Assembly: GCA_013287435.1 (NCBI GenBank)
Contig: JABDDU010000009.1
Span: 1 to 55,332, forward strand
Length of the DNA stretch: 55,332 nucleotides
Direction: 5' to 3'
DNA from: Verrucomicrobiota bacterium
Lineage (GTDB): Bacteria > Pseudomonadota > Gammaproteobacteria > Coxiellales > Coxiellaceae
Positions 54,130 to 55,332 of this stretch are shown piece by piece; position 1 is the stretch's first letter; each line of letters opens with the position of its first letter. The position numbers and the translations under genes were made by a program. A model generated the notes under the pieces. The model was not told the origin of the DNA and did no database searches. It saw only the letters and a list, made by a program, of their open reading frames with translations.

Positions 54130-54178
54130 TTGGCATAAAACAAATCCCCAGCGTATACTCGCCCGAACAATTGTTCGG
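54130..54178 (+). promoter_or_regulatory. ychF promoter and perfect palindrome
   Basis: TTGGCA (54130-54135), an 18-base spacer and TATACT (54154-54159). Directly after it lies the perfect 16-base palindrome CCGAACAATTGTTCGG (54163-54178), just before the GGAGA ribosome-binding site. It may be a regulator site or an RNA duplex element. Confidence 0.5.
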
Positions 54179-54188
54179 AGATACAAAT

Positions 54189-55280
54189 ATGGGTTTTAAA
54201 TGCGGCATCGTCGGCTTGCCCAACGTCGGCAAATCCACCTTATTTAATGCATTAACGAAAGCGGGTATTGCGGCGGCGAATTTCCCCTTTTGCACCATTG
54301 AGCCGAATGTCGGTATTGTTCCCGTTCCTGATGAACGTTTGGATAAAATTGCGTTGATCGGAAAATCACAACAAATTGTTCCGACAACCGTAAAATTTGT
54401 CGATATCGCAGGCTTGGTTGCGGGCGCATCCAAAGGTGAAGGATTGGGAAATCAATTTCTAGCCACTATTCGCGAAACACAAGCGATCGTGCACGTCGTG
54501 CGTTGTTTTGAAAATGATGATGTGATTCATGTGGCGGGAAAAGTAGACCCGTTGTCTGATATCGAAGTGATTAATTTAGAATTGGCATTAGCGGATTTAG
54601 ACTCCGTTGAAAAAGCGTTATTAAAAAATAAAAAAGCCGTTAAAAATAGCGAAAAAAACGCGCAAGAAACGGATGAATTATTGCTGCGTGCACAAGCGCA
54701 ATTATCAGAAGGCAAACCCGTTCGCGCGTTATCATTAACATACGAAGAAAAATTATTATTAAACCCATTTCAATTTTTAACAGAAAAACCTGTATTATAT
54801 GTTGCGAATGTTGACGAAGCAGGATTGGCTGGTAATCGCTATTTTGATCTCGTGAAAAATTTATCTGAAAAAGAACATGCACAAATCGTCTCTATTTGTG
54901 CGGAATTTGAATCTCAATTAATTGATTTATCGGATGCGGAAAAAAAAGAATTTATGGAAAGCGCTGGCATTAACGAACCTGGACTCCATAAATTAATTCG
55001 CGCGGGTTATGAATTGTTGGGATTGCAAACGTATTTTACCGTAGGTCCAAAAGAAGCGCGTGCATGGACGATTGAAAAAGGATTTACGGCACCACAAGCG
55101 GCCGGTGTTATTCACACCGATTTCGAACGTGGTTTTATTAAAGCCGAAGTCATCGCGTATGACGATTATGTAAAATATAATGGCGAACACGGCGCCAAAG
55201 AAGCCGGCAAATGGCGACAAGAAGGCAAAGAATACATCGTTAAAGATGGCGATGTGATTTTGTTTCGGTTTAACGTCTAA
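54189..55280 (+). CDS. ychF: Redox-regulated ribosome-associated ATPase YchF
   Basis: An Obg-family P-loop protein with ATPase activity, linked to stress and translation. From the ATG at 54189 (GGAGA six bases upstream) it has 363 residues, exactly the E. coli length. GLPNVGKS is at 9-16, [21 protein letters not shown] is the switch region, and NVDEAG replaces the usual NKxD, as in the family. The C-terminal TGS-like domain ends with [11 protein letters not shown]. An in-frame TTG at 54171 falls inside the palindrome. Confidence 0.97.
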   Translation: MGFKCGIVGLPNVGKSTLFNALTKAGIAAANFPFCTIEPNVGIVPVPDERLDKIALIGKSQQIVPTTVKFVDIAGLVAGASKGEGLGNQFLATIRETQAIVHVVRCFENDDVIHVAGKVDPLSDIEVINLELALADLDSVEKALLKNKKAVKNSEKNAQETDELLLRAQAQLSEGKPVRALSLTYEEKLLLNPFQFLTEKPVLYVANVDEAGLAGNRYFDLVKNLSEKEHAQIVSICAEFESQLIDLSDAEKKEFMESAGINEPGLHKLIRAGYELLGLQTYFTVGPKEARAWTIEKGFTAPQAAGVIHTDFERGFIKAEVIAYDDYVKYNGEHGAKEAGKWRQEGKEYIVKDGDVILFRFNV

Positions 55281-55289
55281 AGTCGCTAG

Positions 55290-55332
55290 AATTCGCATTT
55301 TACACATCAAATTGCGCTGTAATTCGCATGTT
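55290..55332. repeat. Fragment related to the MITE-like terminal repeat (runs off the window)
   Basis: AGAATTCGCATTTTACAC (55289-55306) resembles the right terminal repeat of the element at 49720-49911, and TAATTCGCAT recurs at 55320-55329. It may be one end of a second copy continuing beyond the window. Confidence 0.35.

Overview
The window looks like the chromosome of an AT-rich gammaproteobacterium, most likely a host-associated member of the Legionellales (Coxiella/Legionella side). Three things point there. First, housekeeping gene order is gammaproteobacterial: atpBEFHAGDC-glmU; pil genes-aroK-aroB-damX with a divergent penicillin-binding protein 1A; and prmC-prfA-hemA / lolB-tRNA-Gln-prs-rplY-pth-ychF. 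Second, a lipoprotein at 41255 resembles IcmN/DotK of Dot/Icm type IVB secretion systems. Third, several large effector-like proteins sit among the housekeeping genes, one with a recognisable R-S-ExE ADP-ribosyltransferase core. The lineage is inferred; no rRNA is present to confirm it.

Layout. 1-391: end of a probable toxin gene and its CopG-like antitoxin. 426-8902: ATP synthase operon and glmU, with GTGTGA/TGATTAC microsatellite hairpins in its gaps. 8917-11242: dinD-like gene, rsmE and a vapBC module. 11264-15322: 1352-residue ADP-ribosyltransferase-like effector candidate. 15323-15896: intergenic block with a REP-like repeat and a candidate Fur-controlled small RNA. 15897-20210: RelE-type toxin-antitoxin pair, nucleoside salvage (cdd, punA), a PEBP-like gene, a DUF4143-type ATPase and an HPF/cold-shock fusion. 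20409-22973: second effector-like protein. 23254-31229: csrA, rpiA, another DUF4143-type ATPase, prlC, dacB, damX-like, aroB, aroK. 31258-36145: reduced type IV pilus/competence set (secretin, PilO, PilM-PilN fusion) divergent from a PBP1A that lacks its OB-fold insertion. 36342-37652: third unknown protein with foreign-looking codon use. 37741-45678: ubiA/ubiC, L,D-transpeptidase, unknown genes, IcmN-like lipoprotein, rdgB, LPS genes and hemH. 45691-55280: the conserved prmC-to-ychF block, with ispE missing and an AbiE system inserted.

How the genes work together. Most of the window is core metabolism: proton-driven ATP synthesis, UDP-GlcNAc, shikimate, ubiquinone, heme, PRPP and translation termination/recycling, plus envelope building (PBP1A, DacB, L,D-transpeptidase, O-antigen ligase, heptosyltransferase, LolB). 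The accessory layer is three toxin-antitoxin-like modules, one AbiE system, two DUF4143-type ATPases, three effector-like proteins and several repeat families. CsrA and an IcmN-like protein fit an intracellular biphasic lifestyle.

The most interesting signals are: (1) the ADP-ribosyltransferase effector candidate; (2) a dispersed GTGTGA hairpin family with a shared loop core, which has displaced ribosome-binding sites in the atp operon and runs into a coding end; (3) a terminal-inverted-repeat element exactly where ispE is expected, whose edge supplies the -35 box of the tRNA-Gln promoter; (4) a Fur-box-flanked small RNA candidate; (5) the PilM-PilN fusion with no PilP; (6) an AbiE operon predicted to be leaderless, with its operator inside the promoter.
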